Assembly: GCA_035771165.1 (NCBI GenBank)
Contig: JAWNZC010000372.1
Coordinates: forward strand, 998,501 to 1,062,500
Reading direction: 5' to 3'
DNA from: Paragorgia papillata
Taxonomy: Eukaryota > Cnidaria > Anthozoa > Scleralcyonacea > Coralliidae
Length of the DNA stretch: 64,000 nucleotides
Shown here: positions 1 through 11,909 of the stretch, piece by piece
Position numbering within the stretch: position 1 is the first letter of the stretch
Layout: the number at the start of each line of letters is the position of its first letter
The notes under the pieces: generated by a model
Databases searched by the model: none
What the model was told of the DNA's origin: nothing
Seen by the model: only the letters and a program-made list of their open reading frames with translations
Program-made: the position numbers and the translations under genes

Positions 1-2400
1 AATTTACTTAATACCCCACTGGAACTAATTTCATAACTGTCTCCAGTTATTATTCTGGCTGCACGATTTTGTAATTTTTGAAGCTTCTCGTATGGAGTAG
101 TTTAGAATAATTACCCCAAACAGCCGAACAATAATAAAAGTGAGGTAAAACCACTGTATTATATAATAAAAGTAATGTTTTTCTCGAGAGAAACAACTTG
201 ACACGAGGCATTATTCCTAATGCTTTGGACACTTTCTTGCTGATATTATCAATTTGATGCTGCCACGTTAACTTTTCACCTAAAATGATTCCTAGTGTCT
301 TTGATGTAGACATTGTTATTTAACTTTACAGATAGTTCAAACACAGAGCTTAAAACAGTTTGGCGAGTTCCAATTACCATGTACTCAGTTTTATCTAGGT
401 TTAATGACAATCTATTTGCTAAAAGCCAATTATGAATATTTTCTAAATCAACATTTAACATTTCCTGTAATTCAGAGGACATTTTTGCCTCAAGAATTAA
501 ATTTGTATCGTCAGCAAACATTCCAGTAGAGGAATATTTGAGATAATGTGGTAAATCATTCACATGAATCAGAAATAAAAGAGGTCCTAGATAAAGAACC
601 CTGAGGCACACCACAAGTTAAAGTTCTAGCCTGTGAAACTGCTTGATTTACCTTACATATTTGTTTCCTGTTACATAAGTAAAACGAAAATCGCTTTAGA
701 GAAGTCCCGCAAACACCATATGCTGCTAATTTTTGTATTAATATTGAATGATCCACAGTATCAAAAGCCTTACGTAAATCGAGAAACAAGACACCATTAA
801 CCAAACCCTTATCCATATTGTATAACCATTTGTTGGTTCTTTTTAACAACGAGGTCATTGTTGAGTGACCCTTGCGGAAACCAGATTGTTAAGAACACAG
901 TATCTCATTTTCTTCAAGATAAGTGGTGATCTGCTTACACAATAATTTCTCAAAATTTTTTGAAATTACAGATAATATGGATATGGGTCTATAATTACCA
1001 CATTTATCTTTTTCACCTGCTTTATGGAGTGGCGAAACGCTTGCTATTTTCCAATCTTCAGGAAAAATACCAGAGGCTAAATGAAAAGACGCAAAATGAA
1101 AATTGTGCTGTAACTATAGGTATAAAATCCAGGGGGTGAGCGGATGTTTTAGGTAAATCTTCGGATAGCTTTTCACTAGTATTTGAGAAATGTTCATTCA
1201 AGGTTTCAACAATGTTTTGATCACCAGTTATCACATTATCGTGCACTGACAAATTTGTAATAGTTGTTGTCTTACATTTCTTACCAATCAACTGATTAAT
1301 ATTTTTCCACATTACTTTTGGGTTGGATTTGTTTTCTTCAATGCATTTTTCATAAAATTCAATTTTTTCTATTTTTATCATTCGGTTGACGTTGTTTCTC
1401 GATAATTTGTAAGTCTTTAGTAATGAGCCGGATCCATTCTTTATTGCTTTTTTCTTTAAAAAATCTCTTTCATAAATGGCATTTTTTATTGCTGATGTGA
1501 GCCATGGAGCATATGTACTCTTCGCCTTTCTTAGTCTTAAAGGAGCATGTTTATCTGCGATTGTTTGAAAACATTTTTCCAACAATTCCACATTATATTA
1601 GGATCTTCTGAGTCAACTATATTGTTTAATAAAAGTAAATCATCTTGAAAATTAGAGCGACAATAATTTTTAAATTGCCTTGATTGAATAAAGTTATAAG
1701 GCTGCTTTAAAATACCCACTTTTCTACAAGCAAATATTAGGCTGTGGTCACTTATTCCAATATGAATGACACCACTATTTGTAATATTCTTGGGTGTCTT
1801 TGTAAAAATAAGATCAAGCAGAGACTTTGAGCTATTGCCGACTCTTGTTGGTTCTGTAATACAGTAGAAATTTGAGACGTATCTGTAGAAGAAAGCAGAT
1901 CGCAATTTAAATCTCCAATAATAATATATTCTTTTTCCTCATTTTCTAATTTACTGAGCATTTCTTCAAATTTTGCGAATTGCTCTGATTGGTTAAATGA
2001 TTGCTGATTAGGAGACCTATACCAGCTAATCACGAAAAATGGTTTAGACTTACAGTAGGCTTAATTACCTCAATACAAATAGCCTCTAAATCACTAGGCA
2101 CCAGCTCATCTCTTTGTCTGATATTCACCACAGACCTAACATAAATGGCAACAGCCCCACCACTACGATTTCGGTCATTTCTAATTAAATCGTATCCCTT
2201 AATTTCAATTTCGTGGTCATTCACAGTGTCATTCAGTTTGGTTTCATTAATGCTTAAAATCAAACGGTTCATCTTTCAAATAGAATCGAAGCTGATCGAC
2301 ATGCTTTGTCACTATTTATATTAATGTGAGCAATTCGAAACCCCTTCAGTTTATGTCCGAGTACGTGCGTATTATCTTTGTTGACTTCACTTGTGGCGGT
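1..2400 (-). pseudogene. LINE ORF2 (AP endonuclease plus reverse transcriptase), frameshifted
   Basis: Minus-strand pieces of a non-LTR retrotransposon ORF2, read from high to low coordinates. An AP-endonuclease start (GFRIAHININS, near 2330) is followed by LSINETKLNDTVND (near 2240) and IIIGDLNCDLLSS (near 1910). A linker with PWLTSAIKNAIYERD (near 1500) precedes the reverse transcriptase: FLDLRKAFDTVDHSIL (near 780), GVPQGS (near 610), the catalytic box FADDTN (near 510), then a thumb-like region TLGIILGEKLTWQHQID (near 280). These are the usual CR1/L2-type domains in the usual order. Several frame changes split it into at least six frames, so it cannot encode a full protein. The 3' end runs to or past the window start. 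The clade assignment is inferred from domain layout. Confidence 0.9.
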
Positions 2401-2529
2401 CTCCTGGTTCAAACCAGGATCAATGTATTTAAGCTCTGAGTTGTGAACATTGTTTTTATAAGTTTTGTCAACGGTTATCTCCTGATTTAAAACATTGCAG
2501 TGTGAACTGAGCTTTGGACTCTGAGGGTT

Positions 2530-4224
2530 AAAAACTCTTTAAGTAATCAATAAAATTCTTAGCAAGAATAGAACACCATGCCTATTTAGATGCAAGCCAT
2601 AAGTATCAACCGTTCTTTTTAATGTTTTAATGAGATATTAAATTGTGAGGGTTTAACAAAATGTTACGCAATAACATAGCATTTACCTCTTTAGCTCTAG
2701 CGGCCAGTTTCTTGTTATCTTCTCGCATTATGATTTCTGAGATTGCAATTTCTGATTTCGGACTGATCTTCTTTGCGGCTTGAACAAGATTTTGTATTTC
2801 ATCTACAATCTTAGCTGGGTTCATCTTTGTTAAAGTTATTTGTTCCAACATGAATAATAACACGCTCAGGTTTGTTCTTCAACGACAGTTTGATGTTGTC
2901 ACGCATATCAGACACTGTAGAGCCAGAAAACGTTTTAACTTTAACATTGCAAGCTCACTGGACTTTTGCAAACGCTTCGCCGTCAGACCTTTAACCATTG
3001 AGTCCCCAATAATTACGACTGATTCACGGGGTTGTTTGGGTTTCTCTATACGAGCAGATTTCACCTTCTGCTTCATCAACGTGTTCATCGTCATCTTTAT
3101 TCGTTATGGGGTTGTAATCTTCTGAAACTCGAAATCTGTTATTATTGATAGTCTTCCTCTGGTAACTTGTGGTTGAGCCCATTTCTTCCATGTGTTTGAT
3201 TTCTTGTCTGGTATTTCTTTGAACCGTCCTGTCTTGTTGTATTTTATGTTTGGGCTTACCACTTAGACGCCATTCATTCATTTAATTTGCATTTTCATTA
3301 ACAACTTTGTCTTGCGTAATCAGGCTTAAGTGCCAGTCTGAGGGAATCTCTTTCCTCTTCGGGTTTTATTACTCGCTCCTCAAGGGAGCGGATAGTTGAA
3401 TTCAAATCGTTTATTTCTGCATTTCGTCCTTTTACCAACAGGCATACATCTTTTTCAAGTTGTTTGCTTTTCTCTCTTTCCTCAGACAATTCACGCCTAA
3501 GTCGATTCTCTTCATCAGTATTGGTGATAGCAATAGACCGATCCATATCTGATGCAGTCTTGCAATCCATTTTTTCTAAGAATAACTATATCGAGTTTAA
3601 TTCCTTCGAGATCAGCCGCCAGGACCCGACAAGGACAACCACAGCGCTCGATTAACGGCGACGAATTAATTTCAACACAATCATGTTTGGTTGTTAAAGC
3701 CTCTTGATCTCCAACTTCAAGCAGGATTTATTATTATTAACACGGGCTCTTTTATTAACACGGGCTTTGCAGCAGGGACGTCTTGGCTAGGGGCCTAGGG
3801 CTGTTGTTGCTTTTGTCAGAGTGGCTGTAGTTTTTAGCTTCGCTTTCGATAAATGATCTGAGTCTGTTATTCAGAACGTCCTTGTTTCCACTCTTGCTGA
3901 GATTTCTCCGTTTCCCAGTTCAATTTTAAGTTCTTTCACGTTTAGTGAAATAAGATCTTTTCCATTTAATACCTTGGTATTGCTCAACGTAGTTGATCGA
4001 CTGCCTCTGTTGAAACCAGACTGACCTTCGCTTGTTGAAGATCCAGAACCAGAATTTTCACCACAAATATCAGTACAAGATTTGTCTTTTGTATAATCTG
4101 ACCCATCAATTGAATGACTGTCACTTAAAACTTTCATACTAGGCAACGATGTGGTTTTTCGAAGTTTATTAACGAAAGCTTTAGTGCTTGTTGTAAGAGC
4201 TCTGAAAACATGACCGTCCGCCAT
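2530..4224 (-). pseudogene. LINE ORF1 with SAP-like, coiled-coil and SGNH-esterase parts, frameshifted
   Basis: Upstream ORF of the same minus-strand LINE, starting at the ATG at 4224 (MADGHVFRALTTSTK). It holds a Ser/Thr-rich stretch, then a SAP-like motif (LNVKELKIELG at about 3910, continuing in another frame as SGNKDVLNNRLRSFIES). A coiled coil follows (RRELSEEREKSKQLEKD, near 3470), then an SGNH-hydrolase block I (VVIIGDSMVKGL, near 3010). The C-terminal part has KMNPAKIVDEIQNLV and IAISEIIMRED (2700-2830), and a decayed end GLHLNRHG near 2600. ORF1 proteins with an esterase domain are known from CR1/L2-group LINEs; they bind the element RNA and may act on membranes or lipids. At least three frameshifts are visible. 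A SAP motif in ORF1 is less usual and is my reading of a short pattern. Confidence 0.8.
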
Positions 4225-4675
4225 GAAGTCCTTTATATAAATGATTGATTAGTAATTTGCATGGAATTGTTTTACTAACTTGATCTGTAGCTCCATTGGG
4301 GGTAGTGAAACAATACGAAATATTTGAATAAGAATAGAGCTAAATTTCCTTAGGATAAAACATGGCCGCTGGAAACTGTTTAAGGTGTTATTTTATCATT
4401 TTAATGAGTTCTTCCAAGTAAGACAAACTTGATTTTAATTTCATAGCATTTCTGAGAGTAGTTTTTTTAATATTTTTTTTTGTGTACATTCATGTAGCCT
4501 TCATGATACCTTCCACAACAACACTTCGGAGTCTCCTGGAAACGCACCTTATCAAGAACTCGCCTCTGATGGAATTATTATGGATCTTGCTTACAGTCCA
4601 GAAAGGTAGGCGTTAGACAATGTTCAATTTGTTTCTCTCTGTCATTGTTTCTCAAATGACATTGATAAATAAAAA

Positions 4676-4775
4676 TGTTTTGTTTTGTTTTGTTTTGTTT
4701 TGTTTTGTTTTGTTTTGTTTTGCTTTGCTTTGCTTTGTTTCGTTTTGTTTTGTTTTCATTTGTTTTCATTTCTAT
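4676..4775. repeat. (TTTTG)n pentanucleotide microsatellite
   Basis: Near-perfect TTTTG repeats, with TTTGC variants near 4722-4737. Confidence 0.95.
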
Positions 4776-5247
4776 TTTCAATTACTTTATGATTCATTTT
4801 GGGCAATCATATATATTTGGCAATCTGATTTAATACAGCACCGGAGTTTACAATTGTCGGATCTTTGTAAGGATCGTTGTCAGGTGTATAATAATTATGT
4901 AGCCTGATTTGTTATAAGCACGAACTTTTGAAGTATGTATAGCCCGTTGTGTGTACCAAATCCCGCGTAAATCATATTGGCGTTTTTGCTGTTTGGATCA
5001 GTTGATGAACATGCAGTTTGTATAGTGTACTGTACGTTCAACTTTTAATTCATTGCTCATTATATCTGTCTTCTCTGATTTTTCCAAAGCCTATACAGCT
5101 AACAAAACGTTAATATAAAACAAAATTTCACTTTTTTAAATTTCAATTTCTCAGTTTTTTAAGATTGTATTTGGAAGAACACCTAAGATAATGAAAAAAT
5201 GGCTTTTACACGTGTTTCAAATCTAATCCCATTCTTGAGTGATTGGC

Positions 5248-5597
5248 TCAACACCGCTGCCAAACGTTTTGCGCATGCGCGACGTCCGAGCTCGTCCTCA
5301 GAAAAAGAGCGGGAAAACACTGAAATATTTGGACTGGTCCGAGAGTCCGACACAAAAGTTAAAATTATACGTATACTACCGAAAAGATAAGGTAGATAAT
5401 TTGTGCATGGCTTCTCTGTCAATATTGTAACATATTCTGAATTTACCCCTTCGTAATTTTCTTTACCCTTTTTTTAAAACACAAATGAATAGTCGAGTCT
5501 TACTTAGTCTTCGCTGTCTGGTTGTTGTCGCCACGGCTTCTCTTGATATTTATTCTAGAGAATTCACGCATGCGCAAACGTTTGGCAGCGGTGTTGA
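5248..5597. repeat. Inverted repeat, arms of about 31 bp
   Basis: The left arm 5248-5279 contains ACACCGCTGCCAAACG. The right arm 5567-5597 is its reverse complement, differing by one T in a T run. Both arms include GCGCATGCG. This is a likely remnant of a small terminal-inverted-repeat element; no target duplication was established. Confidence 0.6.
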
Positions 5598-5939
5598 TTA
5601 GCTCTGCAATTTGAGCAATGACGTCACACGTTGTATGTGGGAGAAAACGGAAAATCAGTCGTATCTCTGGATTTATTTAACTACACAAAACCACACATTC
5701 CAAATCTAATCAGACCAACCTTAAGGAAAATCTCCAACGTTTGATTCAGTTTAGTCAAACCAATCTAAACAGCCTTGGAAATTTGAAACGTACGAGTTTT
5801 ATTTGTTGCACGAAAATCTCAGCACTAAATATATATTAAATATAACATATTGGCATGCGTGTACGTATGTAGCCTGCGTAGACGACGTTAAAGATAATCT
5901 ACAGTGCGATCTGCGCAGTCACAGAGAGTGGGATCATTT

Positions 5940-6913
5940 CCAATCTCGAACGCAGACCCGCGCGTTCCCATACTCACACGAGGCTCTGGTGACAGCCATT
6001 TCAGGGCCCGTTCTGATTGGCTAATCCAATGCGCATGCTTGACTAGAAATCGTTGCCTGATCTTGCCCAGGTTTATAAATGTCACTTCAGAGTATGCCAC
6101 AATGAACAAAATACTCTCAATTTGTTAGTTATTTGATGCAGGGTTGTGATATTTTAGCCTCCAATGCCGATAGGCTTTCATGTTGACGACTTTTGAACGG
6201 TTCCGGGGGGAAAAGCGGCGAGTATCAAATGGCATGGCACATTGCGCACGGCATCTTGTCAGTTGAAAAAAACTTGAAATTTTTACCCCAAATAGCATTT
6301 TTCAATAGCTTCTCTTTGGTATATCTCAATGTTGTGCGTTAAATATTTAAAAATATATATAAAATTCTGTATTAACACTTGTGAGAAGTCAATTTCCTGT
6401 TTATTTGTAATATTATTTCGAACAGCGGTTCGCACATTTTGGACATTTTAACAAGTTTTACAAAACGGAAAAACTTGAACTATACATCAAATGGAAGCTT
6501 ATTCAACATGTGTTAACATACGTACACAATATATTTTAATGATAAGTAGTTCTGAACTTACTAGCCGTTTTGTTCCACAACTGACAAGATGCCGCGCGCA
6601 ATGTGCCATGGCATTTGATACGCGCCGCTTTTCCCCTCGGAACCGTTCAAAAGTCGTCAACATGAAAGCCTATCGGCATTGGAGGCTAAAATATCACAAC
6701 CCTGCATCAAATAACTACAAAATTGAGAGTATTTTGTTCATTGTGGCATATTCTAACTTTGGCTGAAGTGACATTTATAAACTTGGGCAAAATCAGGCAA
6801 CGATTTCTAGTCAAGCATGCGCATTGGATTAGCCAATCAGAACGGGCCCTGAAATGGCTGTTACCAGAGCCTCGTGTGAGTATGGGAACGCGTGGGTCTG
6901 GGTACGAGATTGG
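5940..6913. mobile_element. Foldback DNA element with arms of about 330 bp and a 10-bp target duplication
   Basis: Arms near 5940-6270 and 6570-6913 are reverse complements over long stretches (for example CATGCGCATTGGATTAGCC near 6815 against its complement near 6030). The ends read CCAATCTCG and CGAGATTGG. GGATCATTTC occurs directly repeated at 5931-5940 and 6912-6921, overlapping the ends by a base or two, so the target duplication is about 9-10 bp. Long arms with such a duplication fit a Mutator-like non-autonomous element. No transposase is seen. Confidence 0.75.
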
Positions 6914-7099
6914 ATCATTTCAATATGTTTGTTAATGTTTCTCAAAGTTCCCAGGCTAATTTTATTGGTAGCGAATGGTTCGTTGTGTGGGTGTTTGTAA
7001 AGAAAGGAGAAGAAAGAAGTGAGTCACGGTACTTCGTATTAGCTTTTGTGAAGACATAATTAAAATGCTCATGACACGAAAATTAAGTTTGCCTTATTT

Positions 7100-7645
7100 G
7101 AAAGAACACTTAAAATCACACAAAATGAGTAACATCTTTTGCTGTTTTTCGTTTTTGCTTCGTTGTTGAGACTTGAGATATTTCAGTTTGTTTAATATGC
7201 AAATGTCACATGGTGTGACGTACACGTGCATAATGAGTTATCAGAGAAGCTTATATATCTTTGTTATTATCACACAAAATTACTTGAAATTCTACAGGTT
7301 TCGTCTTGTGGGAAATACACACGCACATGCTTCATTCGAATTAAATTTTGTTTTATAAGAGCAAAGATACATATAAAGCTTCTCTGATAACTCATTATGC
7401 ACTTGTACGTCACAACATGTGACATTTAGTTAAAAATATCAAAGCCCAGACAATTACTTTGAAAAAGCCCATAACATTGAAGAAATGGACATGCAACATC
7501 TTCAGAGTGATTAAATTATTACAATTACAAAGAGTTTATATACATAAGGTTACTGCAATATCAAAAAAAAACAAAAAAAAAACAACGAAGCAAAGAAACG
7601 AAAAACTGCAAAAGATGTTACTCTGTCATTTTAAGTGTTCTTTCG
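7100..7645. repeat. Nested inverted repeats (foldback element)
   Basis: The outer arms are about 7100-7168 and 7582-7645 (AAAGAACACTTAAAAT and its complement). The inner arms are 7201-7260 and 7369-7427 (CATAATGAGTTATCAGAGAAG and its complement). Between the inner right arm and the outer right arm, 7430-7555 resembles 28205-28370, a dispersed repeat. Confidence 0.65.
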
Positions 7646-7725
7646 TTCGGTTTGCATGTAGATTACCTTTAAATTGTCTCTTTTCTTTCCTTGAGTTTGC
7701 TCTTCTTTTTCTATTTAAATTACAG

Positions 7726-7843
7726 GGATGAATTTGCGTATGCGGCGTCCGACAAACTTGTTTATATTCGAGAATTTTCCGATCAAGGTTCGAAGATGAA
7801 GCTATCTGGGGTGCTTCAGGGACATGAAGCCGACGTAACACAG
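7726..7843 (+). CDS. WD40-repeat protein, internal exon a
   Basis: The exon is bounded by AATTACAG at its acceptor and CAG|GTATAT at its donor. It reads DEFAYAASDKLVYIREFSD and, further on, LQGHEADVTQ. GHEADVTQ is the loop and first strand of a WD40 blade that continues in exon b. The first base completes a codon begun in an upstream exon not found here; the exon ends in phase 0. WD40 propellers are protein-binding scaffolds. I do not recognise the family member well enough to give a symbol. Confidence 0.8.
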
Positions 7844-8260
7844 GTATATGTTGTAAATGTTGCCGTCGAATTAAGTTCAGTCAAACGTTTTAATGTAGCT
7901 ATGCAACATGTTCTCCTACCAGAATTAACAATATAATCAGTAACTGTCCTATGACCTTTGGAGCATAGAGATCATAATACTAGAAATATGTTAACACAAC
8001 AACTGCTCGCCCTCTTTTACATTAATTTTTGTAAATATCTTTCGGATAACCGTCTGATTAGAAAAACACCTTCGCGCTCTTTTTCATTGGGAGCCTGGAA
8101 ATAGCCGTTGGAACAATTCAAAATATAGTTTTAAACTTTTAATTAAAGTATAATATTTGAAATAAAAAAAGTTTTTTTAACTCTAATTTTTAAAGAAAAA
8201 GGTTATTAATAACGAAGAAAATTTTCAAGACAATATTCAAAAAAAAATTGAGATGAAGTA

Positions 8261-8345
8261 AAATGCAGGTCGAACCCACGGTTTGAACTCGACTATTTCG
8301 CGTGCGAACTGACGTCTGATGATGTTACCACCAGGCTACTGCATG
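8261..8345 (-). other. tRNA-like sequence (possible SINE head or tRNA pseudogene)
   Basis: The minus strand reads TAGCCTGGTGGTAAC, resembling a pol III A box (TRGCNNAGTGG-like). Then GTGGGTTCGACCTGC, a good B box (GGTTCGANTC-like), follows about 50 bases downstream. The flanking TGCAG and CTGCA could be a short acceptor-like stem. A clear cloverleaf with anticodon arm could not be drawn. Confidence 0.3.
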
Positions 8346-9148
8346 AAGCAAGCGTCAAAATATCAGTGAAATATTAGGGTTATATTTTACAGTTCTTTCT
8401 ATGTTTACAAAGAACATTGCTAGAGCATCTAAAATATTTGCATTTTTCAAAGGCATTGGACAGCTGCCTAGCTGCCACGACTATATTCATTTTATGGCAT
8501 TTCAAATTCATTTAGAATAGCAAAAACAAATTTCGTTTCAAAATCTAAAGTGCTAAAACTGTTTTCATGCGGTCTTTACATCTGTAAAATTTCAACATGC
8601 AACATTTATATGTTTAACAGACGAAGAATTGCTCCTTTACCGTGTTTTATGCCAAATTATAAACGAGATACGCTAAGTTTTACAAGTGGTTTTACCATAA
8701 GAAAAATGTTTAAGAGGAGATAAAGACGGCAGTCAACAACGGGCAAGCGAAAACATATTAAATGGATACGTTTAAAATACTTTAAGAACACACGAAATCG
8801 AAGACAAAATCACTGTAACAGTGACAGGATATATTAAAAACAGGGAAACTCGAACAGCATTGCTACTAAATGTTTACCGTAAGGCTTAACCTTTTCAGCC
8901 TTTTTCTGTTGTTTTTTTCGCTATTGCTTTTTCCTCCTTTCGAGTTTCTGTGTAACGAGTTTTCTACTAAGGATATTGTTCTGCTTTATACGTTAACGTT
9001 GATTTGTTTCTGTCCTTTTGAACGGGATATACGTATTTAAAAAAGAACAAATTATGTCAAGAACAAATTATGGGTTTTTTTTCTCAGGAATAGATTTTAT
9101 TGTTCCCAGTGCCCCACAATCCTAACCGGGCAAGTGAACGTACCATGC

Positions 9149-9185
9149 ATAGAAATAAATAAATAAATAAATAAATAAATAAATA
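9149..9185. repeat. (AAAT)n microsatellite
   Basis: Nine or so tandem AAAT units, possibly the tail of an old retroelement copy. Confidence 0.9.
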
Positions 9186-9310
9186 TTCAGATCACAGAAA
9201 TTTGTTCAGATATCACGCTTGTCTTGTCCACGCGTGTCGAGATTAGCATCCTCACCGGACTCGGAGCCTTGGGCCCTATACGCCCGTGCTCGGGGATAAA
9301 TACTAGAGGG

Positions 9311-10206
9311 AACAGCAGGGAATTTTGTCTGCGCTGTTAAATAATATCGCGGGCTCATCGTGTTTTGTATCGTCTGTGGCGAAATTTTGAAAATGTGGAG
9401 AAGGTATGACGACCAAGATATCTTCAAGATTTACTAACAATCTGTCGGTCAACCAGAGTTTTAAACTATGTTGTCCAATTAGTGGAGACACTGACGTTCT
9501 TCTGATAGGTGAAAGAAGACATTTCATCCGACGACTTGTTTACTGGTTAGTGCTGTCTTTAAAACGTACTCAGATTCTGTCTTATGTCGAGCAAGACCTC
9601 TTAACTGCCACAACGTTGTGCTAAATTTATGTATAATTCCGTTCGTACATAGAAATATATAATCAGTTGTTTTGTTTCACTCAGATCTTACAATTGAGTT
9701 TGACATGCCTACGCTACTAATTTCATTGCGGCGACGACATGCAAATATTGTCAATTTCTGCAAAATCTGCCCTATAGCCTCAAAATATTTTTACTGATTA
9801 TCAGACTTTAGTTGATTTTCTTATATTTTAACGACACTTTTTTGTTCTAAAAATTGTAGAAATGGGGCTTTGAGCTCAATTAAACTGCGTGCATTTGAAG
9901 CCACGGCATGTTGACCACAACGTACTCAAGTCGTTGTCACCCAATTTAATATCGTACGATTCACTAAAATATCTTTCTATTTCTTCACGTTGTGGTAGGC
10001 TGCTTCTGACTGTTTCCAGTGTCCTTTCACAAGCCGTTTTACAAACTACACACCTTTTTCTGGGGGAAATAAGGCCATAAGGGTTGTGGGGGGGGGGGGG
10101 GGGGGGGGGGGGGGGATTTACTGCCATCTTTGTTTATGTTTTTGAAGTCCCCAGACTTTCCACGACAACTCGCGCGACGCATGCGCAGACAAAATTCCCT
10201 GCTGTT
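9311..10206. mobile_element. DNA transposon with 24-bp terminal inverted repeats and a 9-bp target duplication
   Basis: Ends are AACAGCAGGGAATTTTGTCT (9311 onward, continuing GCGC) and its exact complement ending at 10206. ACTAGAGGG is directly repeated at 9302-9310 and 10207-10215. A 9-bp duplication suggests a Mutator-like element; an 8-bp reading (hAT) is possible because of the G run. A minus-strand open frame inside (9876 to about 10085) reads CVVCKTACERTLETVRSSLP with further cysteines, of unknown identity. Confidence 0.75.
10086..10116. repeat. Poly-G run of about 30 bases
   Basis: Uninterrupted G tract inside the element at 9311-10206. Its length is likely unreliable in any assembly. 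Confidence 0.95.
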
Positions 10207-10933
10207 ACTAGAGGGGGCATTGGGGGCGGAAATGCGAGGAAGTATGACGGCAGCCATAAGAGGCGAAAAACAAGCCTAAATTCGTCTTAAACAAATCTTT
10301 TACTAAATTTTCATCACGATTTTTAAGAAAATAAAACTTTTAATTATAAAACTTATTACTATTATAAATTCTTACCTTAATTCGTTATTGAGCCGTCTAT
10401 TATCGGCTGAATTTTTCCACTCCTTGAATATAAATTGCGTATTGCCGCGCGTATTGGCAAATCTCATAGGCAAAGATTAAGACCTGGATACTAGCGGCGT
10501 TCAATTTTCCTCGCACATTTGACTGTACTCAGCACTAGGAATGCTTTGGAGGACGCATGCATTCATATTATCCTCAGTGCTTTGTTTCTAGTAAATAGTA
10601 AAACCTATATGACTTTTCCGTTGTCATATACGGTATGTTAAAGTGAAAAGCATATAAGTAATGATCCAGTAGTGGTTTTTGGTCGGAAACCACCTCCTGA
10701 GACCTGCTTTGTTCTTCAAGAACTTCGTGCTTTCGAGAGGCCCCATTAAGGTTAGGTTTAGGGTGCGTCTTGGGTTTCAATCCCTTTAGAATTCAGGATT
10801 ATCGTGAATTCTAGTCCATTTGACAATTCATGAAACGATATACTGAGCTATGTATGGAAGTAGCTATTTCGAAATTATTGAGAGGAATGGAATGTAGCGG
10901 TGAAAACTAGTAACATCTCAAAATATACAGAAT

Positions 10934-11192
10934 ACTGTACTGTACTGTACTGTACTGTACTGTACTGTACTGTACTGTACTGTACTGTACTGTACTGTAC
11001 TGTACTGTACTGTACTGTACTGCACTGTACTGTACTGTACTGTACTGTACTCTGCTGTGCCGTGCCGTGCCGTGCCACGCCGCGCTGTACTGTACTGTAC
11101 TGTACTGTACTGTACTGTACTTTACTGTACTGTACTGTACTGTACTGTACTGTACTGTACTGTACTGCGTTGTACTGTACTGTACTGTACTG
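10934..11192. repeat. (CTGTA)n pentanucleotide microsatellite
   Basis: About 50 units of ACTGT/CTGTA with a central diverged block (GTGCCGTGCC type) near 11051-11086. Open frames across it in several phases are artefacts. Confidence 0.95.
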
Positions 11193-11437
11193 TATGTACT
11201 TGGACTAACGTTTTTATAGTACGGACTGCTTTTAATATTTAATTTTTGGACACTGACATATTTTGAGAGTTCTAATTGAGTTCTGAATTGATTCTTTGTT
11301 ATGTTATGTTATGTCATGGTAGCGCTCAGCCATGCTTGATTAGCCGTGCTTCAATTTCATTAAAGCATTGGATTATTTGAAATTCTGAAGCTTTATAACA
11401 GCTTGGAATAATATTATTTAAGGTTAAATAAGAGTGG

Positions 11438-11909
11438 TTATTATATGGCACGAGTTACTTCCGTTGAAATCGTGTGTTCTCATTGGCTGAGGCGCGCCAC
11501 GTGCCGGTCGATTATTTTCCGTAATCCACCGCGGTCGATTACAGGTTTTGCCAGCCATGTTATTTGCAACGGAACAATGAAAGAAAACCGCAAAAATTTT
11601 GTGAATTCAATAACCTGAGGACTAAATTATGTATGATTACAGCAAGGTCAACAACATTGAAAACGATGAGTCTATATGACACGCTCGAGGTCACACTTTA
11701 AATACGCATCATGTAAGGTAATGCAAGGTATGTTGTTTCAAAATGCCATATAATAAATCTCTTATTAACCTCGTCCGCTTGGTCATTACGGAAAAATATC
11801 AGACCTCGGTCTTTTATGTACAGACGTCGCCCTGCGCGCCCGATCCGTTCTGCCAAGACCTCGGTCTGATATTTTTCCGTAATGACCGCACTCTCGGTTA
11901 ATAAGAAGT
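11438..11909. mobile_element. Foldback element with ends TTATTATATGGC plus an adjoining hairpin
   Basis: TTATTATATGGCA at 11438 is matched by TGCCATATAATAA ending at 11755. Immediately beyond is a hairpin with arms 11762-11815 and 11851-11909 (CATTACGGAAAAATATCAGA and complement). The same two-part plan occurs in reverse order at 53037-53765. Confidence 0.6.

Larger units (their letters stand above)
4225..7725. other. Non-coding stretch with repeats, no gene seen
   Basis: No convincing coding region. It contains a TTTTG microsatellite, a short inverted repeat, a 1 kb foldback element and two nested inverted repeats, listed separately. Earlier exons of the WD40 gene may lie here or outside the window; I could not identify one. 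Confidence 0.5.

Noticed and set aside
10875..11242. Open frames over the CTGTA array
   Set aside because: Low-complexity translation of a microsatellite.
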